Counted from the stretch's first letter, positions 42,895 to 51,595 are shown. The stretch is 64,000 nucleotides of DNA from Clostridia bacterium (GCA_017508425.1 JAFVYZ010000007.1:49428-113427), one strand, 5' to 3'. Made by a program: numbers and translations. Notes: generated from the sequence alone by a model not told the origin.

Positions 42895-43902
42895 TTATTT
42901 TCCCGCACGGCGGATCGCCGCCGTCACACGGTCGTTTGCATTTTTCACCTTCAAATAAAGATCGGGACGCCCGCGTGCAATGACGCCGAAAAGCTCATGC
43001 GCAAAATCGGGGGCAAGCTCCTCCACGCCCGAAAAATCAAGCTCTGCCACGGCAAAGCCCGCGAGAATTTCGCCTAAGCGACGCGCCTCGGAGCGCGACA
43101 CGGGATCGCTGCCGCCAAAAATGCGCGAGAGCGGCACTTCGGTGCGCACAAAGCCCTCCTCGGGGTCAATGTAACGTGCCATGACCTCGCCAAGATCCTT
43201 TGCGGTATCATTGGCAAGTGCCATTTGCACGGCAGTACCGCGAAAGCGGTCGCTCACCTCCTCGGCATCCTCACGGTTCAGGGTAAAGAGCTCCATATCC
43301 GAGCGAATGGCAAAATGGTCCATCAGGCGCGAGGTGAAGAAGATCCCCTGCCCTGCATGGCGCTCGGGCAACGACGTGTAGCCGCCCGCAAAGAGGAGCG
43401 ATGCCGCCTCGCCCGTGGTGATCGTCTCGCCCGTTTCCTCACGCTGCTGCTGTTGGATACGGCGGAAGATGCCCACGCCGTTATCCAGCACGCCGACAAT
43501 GGTAGAAAGCCTGCTGCGGTTGACCACCACAACGATCGCCGAGGCACGTGCGTGCTCAAGGGCATTGTTGAGCATAGCGGTAACGGCATAACGCCAGATC
43601 TTTTGCACATTGAGTGGCAGCTCCTCCAAAAGAGGTGCGACGTCGCGGTTGTAAATACGGTCCTCAGAGCTCTCCTTTGAGGTGTCGATCGTGAAGCGCG
43701 TGGTGCGATACAGCACGCGGTAAGGCATAGAGCCGCCAACGCGCTCGAGCTCGCCCGTATCCTGCAGGCGATTGATATAATTATAAACGGTAGAACGAGA
43801 GAGCGAAAACGCCTCCATGGTTTTATCTACAAAATCGGGATCTTCCTCATAAATGCGTTGCAGTAAGAATTTTTCGGCCAAGAGCCGTTCGCTTTTCTTC
43901 AT
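42895..43902 (-). CDS. HTH-GHKL ATPase-DUF4325 fusion regulator
   Basis: A 335-residue single-chain regulator of unusual make-up. N-terminal winged HTH (about 8-60: FVDKTMEAFSLSRSTVYNYI), a GHKL/histidine-kinase-like ATPase (about 95-235) with N box MLNNALEHA, G1 box VLDNGVG (138-144) and glycine loop AGQGIFFTSRL (183-193), then a STAS-like DUF4325 domain (about 260-330: LGEILAGFAVAELDFSGVEELAPDF). There is no phospho-accepting histidine domain or membrane part. ATPase plus STAS-like pairing resembles an anti-sigma/anti-anti-sigma switch in one chain. The function is not known to me. ATG at 43902 after GGAGG. Confidence 0.82.
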   Translation of the reverse strand: MKKSERLLAEKFLLQRIYEEDPDFVDKTMEAFSLSRSTVYNYINRLQDTGELERVGGSMPYRVLYRTTRFTIDTSKESSEDRIYNRDVAPLLEELPLNVQKIWRYAVTAMLNNALEHARASAIVVVVNRSRLSTIVGVLDNGVGIFRRIQQQQREETGETITTGEAASLLFAGGYTSLPERHAGQGIFFTSRLMDHFAIRSDMELFTLNREDAEEVSDRFRGTAVQMALANDTAKDLGEVMARYIDPEEGFVRTEVPLSRIFGGSDPVSRSEARRLGEILAGFAVAELDFSGVEELAPDFAHELFGVIARGRPDLYLKVKNANDRVTAAIRRAGK

Positions 43903-43935
43903 AGGGTGCCTCCACCGAAGTATTTTTACAACCTC

Positions 43936-43964
43936 AGTATATCGCAAATATTCCATTTTGTCAA
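43936..43964 (-). promoter_or_regulatory. Promoter of the HTH-ATPase gene
   Basis: TTGACA, 17 bases, TATACT on the minus strand, about 35 bases before the start codon. Confidence 0.85.
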
Positions 43965-44135
43965 TATAATTTTCCAATTTTTAAAGCCGAATTTATAATT
44001 TTTTCACTTATTTACCAAAATTATTTTAAAAAGAAGTGCCGCGCCGACCAAACCCCGAATAAAGTATAACTGCCACGGCGGCACGCACACCTTGCACTCA
44101 AACAAAACAAATACATATTAAATAAAATACGGGGG
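43965..44135. other. AT-rich spacer between divergent transcription units
   Basis: No gene seen. A GTGCCGC/GCGGCAC hairpin spans about 44036-44083; otherwise AT-rich tracts up to the promoter of the leucine-rich protein operon. Confidence 0.5.
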
Positions 44136-44164
44136 TTTACAAGACCGAAATATTGTGATATACT
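44136..44164 (+). promoter_or_regulatory. Promoter of the leader-peptide-LRR operon
   Basis: TTTACA (44136-44141), 17 bases, TATACT (44159-44164). The predicted start at about 44171 coincides with the first strand of the closing stem of the structured leader. Confidence 0.75.
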
Positions 44165-44169
44165 GGATG

Positions 44170-44380
44170 TGTCACACAAATTCAATATGCAGTATGGGCG
44201 TTTTTTCAATGGGGAAATTATGCCTTTTTTGCGCATGCTTAAAACAGCTTTTGCATAGGTAAAAATGCACTCTCACCCTGTTTTAGTAGTGCGCTTTTAA
44301 GCCATACTGTACAGAATTTGTGTGACAACAATTGGAGTTTGCGTTTTTCGGTGCGGCAACTCCGGTTGTCGCACTTTTTT
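44170..44380 (+). promoter_or_regulatory. Structured attenuator/riboswitch-like leader
   Basis: Nested perfect stems: P1 TGTCACACAAATTC (44170-44183) with 44314-44327; P2 CAGTATGG (44190-44197) with 44302-44309; P3 TAAAACAG (44240-44247) with 44278-44285; P4 TGCAT (44252-44256) with 44265-44269. Directly after P1, 44328-44342 can pair with 44356-44369, and the P1 3' strand GTGTGACAA (44320-44328) can pair with TTGTCGCAC (44366-44374). Both would break the terminator at 44351-44380. This is the layout of a transcription-attenuating leader. I recognise no known riboswitch or T-box sequence. A short inverted-repeat element is the main alternative, but no target-site duplication is seen. Confidence 0.72.
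44351..44380 (+). terminator. Leader terminator upstream of the peptide gene
   Basis: GTGCGGCAAC/GTTGTCGCAC stem (one G-U pair), TCCG loop, followed by T6. It lies inside the 5' leader, 37 bases before the start codon of the small peptide gene. Confidence 0.9.
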
Positions 44381-44416
44381 ATTTGGCGAAAAACAAAGCA
44401 TGGAAAGGAGAAAAAA

Positions 44417-44575
44417 ATGAGACTCAAATTACCTTACGAACGCCCCAATACCAGTGTGGTTCTCATCAACATCACCGACATCATCACCGCCAGCAGTGGC
44501 ACCAATACACCGCCGCCCCCCACCCCCGAAACCGATTGGGAGGACGACAACGTCATCGACGATGGCTGGATCTAA
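44417..44575 (+). CDS. Small peptide (52 residues) ahead of the LRR protein
   Basis: Starts MRLKLPYERPNTSVVLINIT, then DIITASSG, a proline-rich TNTPPPPTPET and an acidic tail EDDNVIDDGWI. AAAGGAG lies seven bases before the ATG and only 17 bases separate it from the next gene, so it is translated and cotranscribed. No signal peptide, no cysteines. I recall peptides of this general form (YEKPxxEVV...DIITTSG) in gut Clostridia, but no function. A RiPP precursor is not supported because no modifying enzyme is nearby. Confidence 0.7.
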   Translation: MRLKLPYERPNTSVVLINITDIITASSGTNTPPPPTPETDWEDDNVIDDGWI

Positions 44576-44592
44576 CAAAAAAGGAGTACATT

Positions 44593-47500
44593 ATGAAAAC
44601 ACGTTCGTTTAAAAAGCTGATAGTCACCGTCTTGCTGATGTGTGTGGTTGTGAGCACAGTGCTTGTCACCGCGTACGCTGTAAGCAACACCACCAAAGCA
44701 ACCGACGTCAAAATGGAGATCGTTGCCAACAACGTCTCCTACTCCGACTCGCTCTACATCCTTTATGCGATCAGCCATGAGGGCTTTGACCGAGCCGAGC
44801 ACGAAATCAAGATGCTCTTCTGGGACGAGGCGCGCGATAGCTACGCCCTCGGCACGGAGGATTACTCGGTCAGCAACAGCGGCAAGACCAAGGTAAAGGG
44901 CAAGGAATGCCTTGTGTTTTACACCCACGGTATCGCCGCCAAGGAAATGACCGATAGCATCTATGCACGCGCTTGTGTTGTCATTGACGGTGCGGAGTAC
45001 TACACCGACGTAATGAAGTTCAGCGTGCTGGAGTACGTTTATGCCGCCAAGCAACAGGGCAACATTGGCAACGGCCAGCTCAAGCTCTTTACCTCGATGC
45101 TGGAGTACGGCACGGCCGCGCAAAACAGCTTTGGCCACAATACCAATCGCCCCGCAAACGGTACTTACTATAAGATCAGCGTTGTCAACGGCAAGCTGCC
45201 CGACGGCTTTACCGAGGGGCTGTATCTGGCCAACCAAAAGCCGGTCCTCACCGCAAACGAGCCGGCACAGGGCCTGCGCTTCTCCCACTGGATCGATGAA
45301 AACGGCATCATCGTCAGCTTTGACCGCGAGTTTGAGATCACCGTTGGCGGCAAGGCCAAGACCTACACCGCCATTTACAAGGACGTCTCCAACGTGGTTG
45401 CCCAGCTGATGCTGAAGGCCGAGATCCCCTATAACGGTGACCTTGAGGACGTGGACCTCCCCACTGCCGTGACCTTTGAGGTGGGCGGCAATACGGTAAC
45501 GCTGGACGTCACCTGGGACACGAGCCACTTTGCGCTCTCCACCATCGGCCTGCAACGCATTTATGGCCAGCTGGTGGATCTCACGGCTTACACCACCTAC
45601 GGCATTGAGCCCGGCAGCATCGTGCTGGAGGTCACCACCCTGCCCTATGCCTACGAGCTTGACCCCAACAACGGCGAGTACGTGATCACGGGCTACTACG
45701 GCACCGACGAGCGCATCACCCTGCCCTCCACCTATAGGAACACCTACATCACGCGCATTGCCACCAGAGCCTTTAACAGCGTAATAACTCTGCGCGAGGT
45801 CGTGATCCCCGACACGATCCAAAAGATCGACAACGGCGCCTTCTTCTACTGCGATAATATCGAAAAAATGACCGTGCCCTTCGTGGGTGAGAGCGCTACC
45901 TCCTCCAACTCCTGGTTCGGCTGGATCTTCGGTGCTACGCAGTACGATGCACAGCACGGCATGTTGCCCCTGCGCTTGAAGGCGGTGACCCTTGCCGACG
46001 GCGCAACCAAGGTGCCGAATTATGCATTCTATAAGTGCACGCAAATCGAAACCTTTAATATCCCCAACGAAGTGACAGAACTGGGTATCTATGCATTTGG
46101 TTACTGCACTCAGCTGACCGAATTTACGCTTCCAAATAATTTGAAACGTTTTAATTCATCCTTCGCAGATACAAACATTACCAAAATATACACCAACAAC
46201 ATAGATTTGCTTTACTCCCTTAGCGGTAATACGTCCGGTGCTTGGGATTCTCCGTTTGGCTACGGCGCAGATCTTTACTGCAACGGAAAGCTTGTCACAG
46301 AGCTCATAATCCCCAGCGGTGTCACCAATCCTGGACGTTTTTTGAAGCATTGCACAAGTATCAAAAAAATCGTTATCCCCGCTTCTGTCACCGAGTTCAG
46401 CCAAAATGCATTCACCGGAATGACAGCTCTTGAAGAAGTGATTTTTGAGGATCCCAGCAGCATCACGGACGTTTTTGGACTTTTCGGCGGATGCACAAGT
46501 TTGAAGAGTGTCGATTTGTCCGGCTTCACCAACCTGAAAACGCTGGGCGGCGGCATCTTCAGCGGTTGCATCTCCCTTACTGACGTCAAGCTGCCCACCG
46601 GCTTGACCGCCTTGGGCAATTCTGCATTCTCGCAGACCGCCATCAGGGAGATCTCCCTGCCCGAGGGCATTCAAAAGATACCGTATGATTGCTTCTGCGA
46701 GTGCACACAGCTGGAAAGCATCACCATCCCCAACGGCGTGGTGGAGATCGGTGAACGTGCATTTTATGGCTGCTCCTCCCTGCGTCGGGTCACCATGCCC
46801 GCCGCGCTGGTCTCCATTGGCAGAGATGCTTTCCGCGATTGCACCAAGCTGTCCGTCATCGACCTGCCCGAGCGCCTGTACGACATCGGATCCTATGCAT
46901 TCTATGGCTGCTCCAACCTTGCCAAGCTGATCATCCGCTCCGACAGACTCACCTCCATCGGCGGCAGCGCATTCTCCTATTGTACCAAACTGGTTGAAGT
47001 TTACAACCTTTCCTCCCTGACCTTCACCGCCGGCAGCACCGACCACGGTTCCGTAGCGCAATACGCCAAGGTGGTCCACACCTCTCTTGAGGAAGCTACA
47101 CGGGTAGCCGTGGATGCCAACGGCTTTATCATCTACACCGACGAGGTCGAGAACCTGATCCTCGGCTACGCGGGCAACGAAACCGAGATCGTGATCACCG
47201 CCCCCGGCAACGGCAAGCCCACCCGCATTGCGGAAAGGGCATTCTATGATAACGATAATCTGACCAAGGTGACGATTCCCGCAGGCATCACCGAGATCGG
47301 TACTAATGCATTCTATAGTTGCCCCAACCTTACAAGCGTCACCATCGGCAGCAGCGTAGAATCTATCGGTGAACAGGCTTTCGGGTATTGCAGCAAGCTC
47401 GTCGAGGTCATCAACCGATCCTCCCTCCAGATTGAAAAGGGCAGCTATTCCAACGGATACGTTGCTTATTACGCAATCGAGGTGCATAACGGAGAGAGCA

Positions 47501-48390
47501 AGCTGAGCAAGGTAGGCGACTATCTCTTCTATACCTACAACGGTGTTTATTATTTAGTGGCATATATCGGCAATGATACGGCAATCACCCTGCCCGAGAG
47601 CTACAACGGTAAGAGCTACGTGATCAATCAGTATGCGTTCTTTGATTGCGACAACCTCACAAGCGTCACCATCGGCAACGGTGTTAAGAACGTTGGTGCG
47701 TACGCCTTCAAACACTGTTCAAAGCTGCAAAGCATCATAATTAACAGCAAGGAGGTCGTCTTTGCCCAAACCGCGTTCGAAGATTGCAACGCCGCACTCT
47801 TCACCGAGGATGACTATGGCACCTACGTGGGCACGGTGGATAATCCTTACGCCATTTTGATTTCGGTAAAGAGCCAAAACCTCACCACCTACGTGATCCA
47901 CGAGGGCACACAGTTTATCGCCCGCGGTGTCTTTAGGTATTGTGATAACATGACGAGCGTCACCATTCCCGATAGCGTGACCACCATCGGCAATGATGCG
48001 TTCAAAAGCTGCTCCAACCTCACAAGCGTCACCATCGGTAATGGGGTCACTACCATCGGTGAGTGTGCGTTCTCTGGTTGCACGAGCCTTACAAGCGTCA
48101 CCATCGGCAGTGGCGTAGAGATCATCGGTGAGCAGGCATTCTACAGCTGCATCAAACTCACAAGCATCGTTATCCCCGACAGCGTGACCACCATCGGCAG
48201 CTATGCGTTCTGCTACTGCTCCAACCTCACAAGCGTCACCTTTGAGAACGCCGAGGGCTGGTACGTAACGCAAACGGCAGGCGCCACCGACGGAACCAAC
48301 CTGACCCTTGACGACACCGCGCAAAACGCCAAGTATTTGCGCAGCACTTACTACTTGTATTACTGGTACCGCAATGACGTAACGGCATAA
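44593..48390 (+). CDS. BspA-type leucine-rich repeat secreted protein
   Basis: A 1265-residue exported protein. Signal peptide MKTRSFKKLIVTVLLMCVVV to about residue 30, a leading domain of about 170 residues, an InlB_B-like beta region (GLRFSHWIDENGIIVSFDRE, about 235-260), a bacterial linker domain to about 350, then many BspA/TpLRR (LRR_5) repeats of the form LTSVTIGNGVTTIGEYAFSGC to the end. No LPXTG, GW or membrane anchor at the C-terminus, so it is secreted or attached another way. Such proteins bind host or bacterial surfaces. The ATG at 44593 follows AAGGAG; in-frame codons upstream overlap the peptide gene in another reading and are not coding. Near-identical repeat DNA at 47930-48250 suggests recent repeat expansion. 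Confidence 0.9.
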   Translation: MKTRSFKKLIVTVLLMCVVVSTVLVTAYAVSNTTKATDVKMEIVANNVSYSDSLYILYAISHEGFDRAEHEIKMLFWDEARDSYALGTEDYSVSNSGKTKVKGKECLVFYTHGIAAKEMTDSIYARACVVIDGAEYYTDVMKFSVLEYVYAAKQQGNIGNGQLKLFTSMLEYGTAAQNSFGHNTNRPANGTYYKISVVNGKLPDGFTEGLYLANQKPVLTANEPAQGLRFSHWIDENGIIVSFDREFEITVGGKAKTYTAIYKDVSNVVAQLMLKAEIPYNGDLEDVDLPTAVTFEVGGNTVTLDVTWDTSHFALSTIGLQRIYGQLVDLTAYTTYGIEPGSIVLEVTTLPYAYELDPNNGEYVITGYYGTDERITLPSTYRNTYITRIATRAFNSVITLREVVIPDTIQKIDNGAFFYCDNIEKMTVPFVGESATSSNSWFGWIFGATQYDAQHGMLPLRLKAVTLADGATKVPNYAFYKCTQIETFNIPNEVTELGIYAFGYCTQLTEFTLPNNLKRFNSSFADTNITKIYTNNIDLLYSLSGNTSGAWDSPFGYGADLYCNGKLVTELIIPSGVTNPGRFLKHCTSIKKIVIPASVTEFSQNAFTGMTALEEVIFEDPSSITDVFGLFGGCTSLKSVDLSGFTNLKTLGGGIFSGCISLTDVKLPTGLTALGNSAFSQTAIREISLPEGIQKIPYDCFCECTQLESITIPNGVVEIGERAFYGCSSLRRVTMPAALVSIGRDAFRDCTKLSVIDLPERLYDIGSYAFYGCSNLAKLIIRSDRLTSIGGSAFSYCTKLVEVYNLSSLTFTAGSTDHGSVAQYAKVVHTSLEEATRVAVDANGFIIYTDEVENLILGYAGNETEIVITAPGNGKPTRIAERAFYDNDNLTKVTIPAGITEIGTNAFYSCPNLTSVTIGSSVESIGEQAFGYCSKLVEVINRSSLQIEKGSYSNGYVAYYAIEVHNGESKLSKVGDYLFYTYNGVYYLVAYIGNDTAITLPESYNGKSYVINQYAFFDCDNLTSVTIGNGVKNVGAYAFKHCSKLQSIIINSKEVVFAQTAFEDCNAALFTEDDYGTYVGTVDNPYAILISVKSQNLTTYVIHEGTQFIARGVFRYCDNMTSVTIPDSVTTIGNDAFKSCSNLTSVTIGNGVTTIGECAFSGCTSLTSVTIGSGVEIIGEQAFYSCIKLTSIVIPDSVTTIGSYAFCYCSNLTSVTFENAEGWYVTQTAGATDGTNLTLDDTAQNAKYLRSTYYLYYWYRNDVTA

Positions 48391-48420
48391 GCGCTACATA
48401 GCAATTTCAAAATTCCCCCA

Positions 48421-48450
48421 ACCGGGCGAGGATTTCCTCGCCCGGTTTTT
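48421..48450. terminator. Bidirectional terminator
   Basis: ACCGGGCGAGGA/TCCTCGCCCGGT stem with a two-base loop and T5, between the LRR gene and the convergent transporter. Confidence 0.92.
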
Positions 48451-48453
48451 GCA

Positions 48454-49416
48454 TTACACCACCGTCCTTTGGGCGGCACGCAACAGCAACCGATGAAAAG
48501 GCAACAAGGCGAGGGTCGTGAAGACGTTAAAGAGCGTGTGGATGAGCGCGACGTCCCCCTCGCTGACAAATGCCGCCCCCGAAAGAAGCCCAAGGGCGCG
48601 GAGTCCGAAGAAGACGGGGAGCAGGAGTGCGGTGCCCGCCACGTTAAAATAAAGGTGCACGAAGGCCGCGCGCCGCGCGTTTCGATCGCTCCCCACGCTT
48701 GACACCAAGGCCGTGACGCAGGTGCCCACGTTTTGCCCCATCACGACCCCGACGGCAAGCGAAAGCCTCACCGCCCCCGTGGCGCAAAGCGCCTGCAGGA
48801 TCCCCACCGAGGCCGACGAGGATTGCAAAATGGCAGTGAGCACGGCGCCCGCGAAAATACCTGCTATGGGATTTTCAAATAAGGTAAGCAGGCTTGCAAA
48901 TTGCGGATTTTCTGCCAAGGGCTGCACCGCGTCGCTCATAGCCTCCATGCCCGCAAACAAAATGCCAAACCCTGCAAGACCACTGCCGAGATGCTGTAGC
49001 TTTTCCTGCTTGCCGAACAAAAGAAGTGCCACACCCACCGTTGCCAAAAGGGGCGAGAGCGATTGCGGCTTTAAAAGCAGGAGCAAGGGTGCACCTCCCG
49101 AAATGCCCGAGAGTGACAGGATCCATGCCGTCACGGTCGTACCGAGGTTTGCGCCCATAATAACGCCCACGGCGTGGGGGAGCTGCATCAGCCCCGCATT
49201 GACAAAGCCCACCACCATCACTGTGGTGGCACTGGAGGACTGAATTGCCGCCGTCACAAGCGCGCCAAGGATCACTCCGCGCAGGGGCGTGCAGCAAGCA
49301 CGCGCGAGAAACGCCGAGAGTCGCTCGCCCGAAAGGCTCTTTAAGCTCTTGCTCATAACGATCATACCGTAAAGAAAAAACGAAATTCCGCCAAGGAACT
49401 GTAAGACCGCACGCAC
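48454..49416 (-). CDS. Na+/phosphate cotransporter family protein (NptA-like)
   Basis: Integral membrane sodium:phosphate symporter family (PNaS), 320 residues, about eight hydrophobic segments. The inverted duplication is visible in two QSSS motifs, AAIQSSSATTVMVVGFVNAG and TAILQSSSASVGILQALCA, and in GANLGTTVTAW and GQNVGTCVTAL. The usual C-terminal PhoU-like domain is missing, so this is the short form. The start is taken as GTG at 49416 (MRAVLQFLGGISFFLYG), about nine bases after a run of six G; the longer reading upstream passes through repeat sequence. Confidence 0.85.
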   Translation of the reverse strand: MRAVLQFLGGISFFLYGMIVMSKSLKSLSGERLSAFLARACCTPLRGVILGALVTAAIQSSSATTVMVVGFVNAGLMQLPHAVGVIMGANLGTTVTAWILSLSGISGGAPLLLLLKPQSLSPLLATVGVALLLFGKQEKLQHLGSGLAGFGILFAGMEAMSDAVQPLAENPQFASLLTLFENPIAGIFAGAVLTAILQSSSASVGILQALCATGAVRLSLAVGVVMGQNVGTCVTALVSSVGSDRNARRAAFVHLYFNVAGTALLLPVFFGLRALGLLSGAAFVSEGDVALIHTLFNVFTTLALLPFHRLLLRAAQRTVV

Positions 49417-49700
49417 CGCGCACTCACCCCCCTCGCATTTGCTATATTTATATAGTATGTACGGGAAAATGCGCCACCGCGGCGGTAAATTGCGGAAGAA
49501 TTTGATGTAAGAGCTGCTTGCAAGCTGCCCGCAGGAGCACTTCGCAAAACACCGTGATCTCGTGCCCCGAGCGAGCGTTTCGCGAGCAAAAGAAACGTAA
49601 AGCGTTTTCTTTGTGCAACCGCTATGCGGTTGCACGTGCCCCCTACAAGGGACATTTTGCACTCGCACGCTCCCTACCCCATTAACACTGTTATGACAAA
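49417..49700. repeat. Palindrome-rich intergenic stretch
   Basis: No gene seen. Hairpins include AAAGAAACG/CGTTTTCTTT (49589-49612) and the perfect GTGCAACCGC/GCGGTTGCAC (49613-49635, loop TAT). It ends with CCCCCTACAAGGG, echoing the short G/C-rich units of the repeat block near 62.4 kb. The style recalls the palindrome chain at 27891-28122 but the units differ. Confidence 0.55.
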
Positions 49701-49703
49701 GAA

Positions 49704-49731
49704 AAGAGGGGCACCATAAAAGTGCCCCTCC
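49704..49731 (-). terminator. Terminator of the SASP gene
   Basis: GAGGGGCAC/GTGCCCCTC stem (49706-49714, 49722-49730) with T-rich tail on the minus strand, about 20 bases after the stop codon. Confidence 0.88.
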
Positions 49732-49750
49732 GAAAGTCATGCTTTACTGA

Positions 49751-49939
49751 TTACTTCTGCTGTGCACCCATGCCCTGCTCGTAGGACTCGATCATCTTCT
49801 TGACCATTTGGCCACCGATCGAGCCGGCCTGGCGTGCGGTGAGGTCGCCGTTGTAACCCTGGTTCAGGTTTACGCCGACTTCGTTTGCGGCTTGCATCTT
49901 GAATTGCTCAAGTGCCTTCTTTGCCTGCTTGTTAGCCAT
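49751..49939 (-). CDS. sasP: Alpha/beta-type small acid-soluble spore protein
   Basis: A 62-residue DNA-coating spore protein. EQFKMQAANEVGVNL includes the region cut by the GPR germination protease, and YNGDLTARQAGSIGGQMVKKMI is the conserved DNA-binding half. It protects spore DNA and supplies amino acids on germination. GGAG lies seven bases upstream of the ATG; I could not identify a clear sigma-G promoter. Confidence 0.96.
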   Translation of the reverse strand: MANKQAKKALEQFKMQAANEVGVNLNQGYNGDLTARQAGSIGGQMVKKMIESYEQGMGAQQK

Positions 49940-50246
49940 TTTTTGCTCCTTCGTCGCGCGGGCCCATCATCTCGCGGCATCCTCTGTCGCAAGCGACACC
50001 CGCTTGACTTTTCAATCTATTTTCAAGAGCGCTTGCCCGCCGTCGAAGCTCATGGCCTTTTGCCCTCGCATTGCGACGGCGGACCGATGATTTCCGATGT
50101 GCGTTTTCACGCTCCGAGATATATTGTGCGCCGACTCCAAAAACTTATGATTGGCAATTTTTATCGCAAATTTGCGAAAGAAAATCGGCCGTTTTACGCG
50201 TTTCATCAAGGCATCCCCCGATTCCATTATATAATTTTATTCTTTT
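49940..50246. other. Intergenic region between divergent sasP and tdk
   Basis: About 300 bases without a supportable gene; GC-rich near sasP and AT-rich near tdk. Nothing beyond the possible tdk promoter was recognised. Confidence 0.5.
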
Positions 50247-50275
50247 TTATAAAATCTCTTTATTTTTCATATAAT
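50247..50275 (+). promoter_or_regulatory. Possible promoter of the nucleic-acid scavenging operon
   Basis: A good -10 TATAAT (50270-50275) lies 42 bases before the tdk start; the best -35 at 17 bases is the poor TTATAA (50247-50252). A weak -35 would fit activator control, but this is inference. Confidence 0.35.
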
Positions 50276-50317
50276 ATATGTTAAAATATAATTATCTTTA
50301 ATATGACGAGGTGGATT

Positions 50318-50905
50318 ATGGCGAAATTATATTTTAAATACGGCGCGATGGGCTCGTCAAAAACAGCCCAGGTGCTGATCACCAAATTCAATTATGAGGA
50401 GCGCGGCATGCGCGTGTGGCTCATCAAGCCCGCGCTTGACAACCGCGACGGCGCGGCAATTCTGCGCTCGCGCATCGGACTTCAGGCCACGTGCGATGCG
50501 ATCAGTGCCGATGAGGATCTTTACGCGCGTTTTTGCGAGGATCACAAGGATAAGGACGTCATCCTTGCGGACGAATGCCAGTTCTTTCCCGAGCACCAGG
50601 TCGATGCCCTGCGGCGCATTGTGGATGAAAAAGACATCCCCGTGCTTTGCTTTGGCCTTCGTACCGACTTCCTTTGCCACCTGTTCGGCGGCAGCCGACG
50701 CCTGTTTGAGCTGGCCGACTCGATCACTGAGATCAAAACCATTTGCTCCTGTGGCAGCAAGGCTACGGTCAACGCACGCATTGATAAAAACGGCAAGATC
50801 GTTACCGAGGGCAGTCAGGTGATGCTGGGGGGCAACGACTCCTACGTTGCCATGTGCCACCGCTGCTGGAGCCACCAAATTGAAACACAAAAAAGTGAGG
50901 TATAA
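50318..50905 (+). CDS. tdk: Thymidine kinase
   Basis: It phosphorylates thymidine and deoxyuridine, salvaging DNA breakdown products. A 195-residue type II kinase: P-loop GAMGSSKTAQ, Walker B-like ILADECQFF with the catalytic Glu, lasso region, and zinc ligands CSCGSKA and CHRC. The ATG at 50318 follows GAGG by seven bases. It is first gene of a tight array that runs to the endonuclease at 62136; deoC starts 3 bases later. Confidence 0.95.
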   Translation: MAKLYFKYGAMGSSKTAQVLITKFNYEERGMRVWLIKPALDNRDGAAILRSRIGLQATCDAISADEDLYARFCEDHKDKDVILADECQFFPEHQVDALRRIVDEKDIPVLCFGLRTDFLCHLFGGSRRLFELADSITEIKTICSCGSKATVNARIDKNGKIVTEGSQVMLGGNDSYVAMCHRCWSHQIETQKSEV

Positions 50906-50908
50906 ATC

Positions 50909-51574
50909 ATGAAGCTTGCCGACATTCTCTCAAAATGCGACCACACTCTGCTTGCCCAGGCGGCAACGCTTGATGACATCAAGGCCGTTTGCGACGACGG
51001 CATGCGCTTTGGCACCGCCTCGGTGTGCATTCCTGCCTCCTTTGTGGCAGACGCACGCGCATACGTGGGCGATAAACTGAAAATTTGTACCGTGATCGGA
51101 TTTCCGAACGGCTACTCGACCACCAAGACCAAGGTCTTTGAATGCCGCGACGCCATTGAGAACGGCGCGGACGAGATCGATACCGTCATCAACATCGGCC
51201 ACCTCAAGGACGGGCGCTACGACGAGATCCTCGCAGAGCTTGTAGCCTTAAAGGAGGTGTGTGGTGACAAGATCCTCAAGGTGATCATTGAGACCTGCTT
51301 GTTGACCGAGGCGGAAAAAATCAAAATGTGTGAGCTGGTGACCCTGTCGGGTGCCGATTATATCAAGACCTCGACGGGCTTTTCCACGGCCGGGGCCACC
51401 CGTGAGGACGTGGCTTTGTTTGCAAAGCACGTGGGCAAAAACGTCAGGATCAAGGCAGCGGGCGGCATTTCCTCGCTTGCCGATGCCGAGGATTTCATCG
51501 CGCTCGGTGCCGACCGTCTTGGCACCAGCCGTATTGTAAAAATTGCGAAAAACGAAGCAGGCTCGGGCTACTGA
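50909..51574 (+). CDS. deoC: Deoxyribose-phosphate aldolase
   Basis: It splits 2-deoxyribose-5-phosphate to acetaldehyde and glyceraldehyde-3-phosphate, the entry of DNA sugar into glycolysis. 221 residues; the Schiff-base lysine is in [11 protein letters not shown], and a second conserved lysine in [19 protein letters not shown] and [10 protein letters not shown] are further family marks. Second gene of the operon. Confidence 0.97.
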   Translation: MKLADILSKCDHTLLAQAATLDDIKAVCDDGMRFGTASVCIPASFVADARAYVGDKLKICTVIGFPNGYSTTKTKVFECRDAIENGADEIDTVINIGHLKDGRYDEILAELVALKEVCGDKILKVIIETCLLTEAEKIKMCELVTLSGADYIKTSTGFSTAGATREDVALFAKHVGKNVRIKAAGGISSLADAEDFIALGADRLGTSRIVKIAKNEAGSGY

Positions 51575-51595
51575 GCCGCCGAAAGGAGATTTATT

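Noticed and set aside
44170-44327. MITE with 14-base terminal inverted repeats
   Set aside because: No target-site duplication flanks it, the promoter start coincides with its left end, and its right arm takes part in terminator-competing pairings; an RNA leader is the better explanation, though not proven.
44417-44575. RiPP precursor peptide
   Set aside because: No cyclase, radical SAM, lanthionine synthetase, protease or dedicated exporter is near; the peptide lacks cysteines.
44332-44592. In-frame N-terminal extension of the LRR protein
   Set aside because: The true signal peptide begins at 44593 with AAGGAG upstream; the extension overlaps the terminator and the peptide gene in another frame and is His/Arg-rich nonsense.
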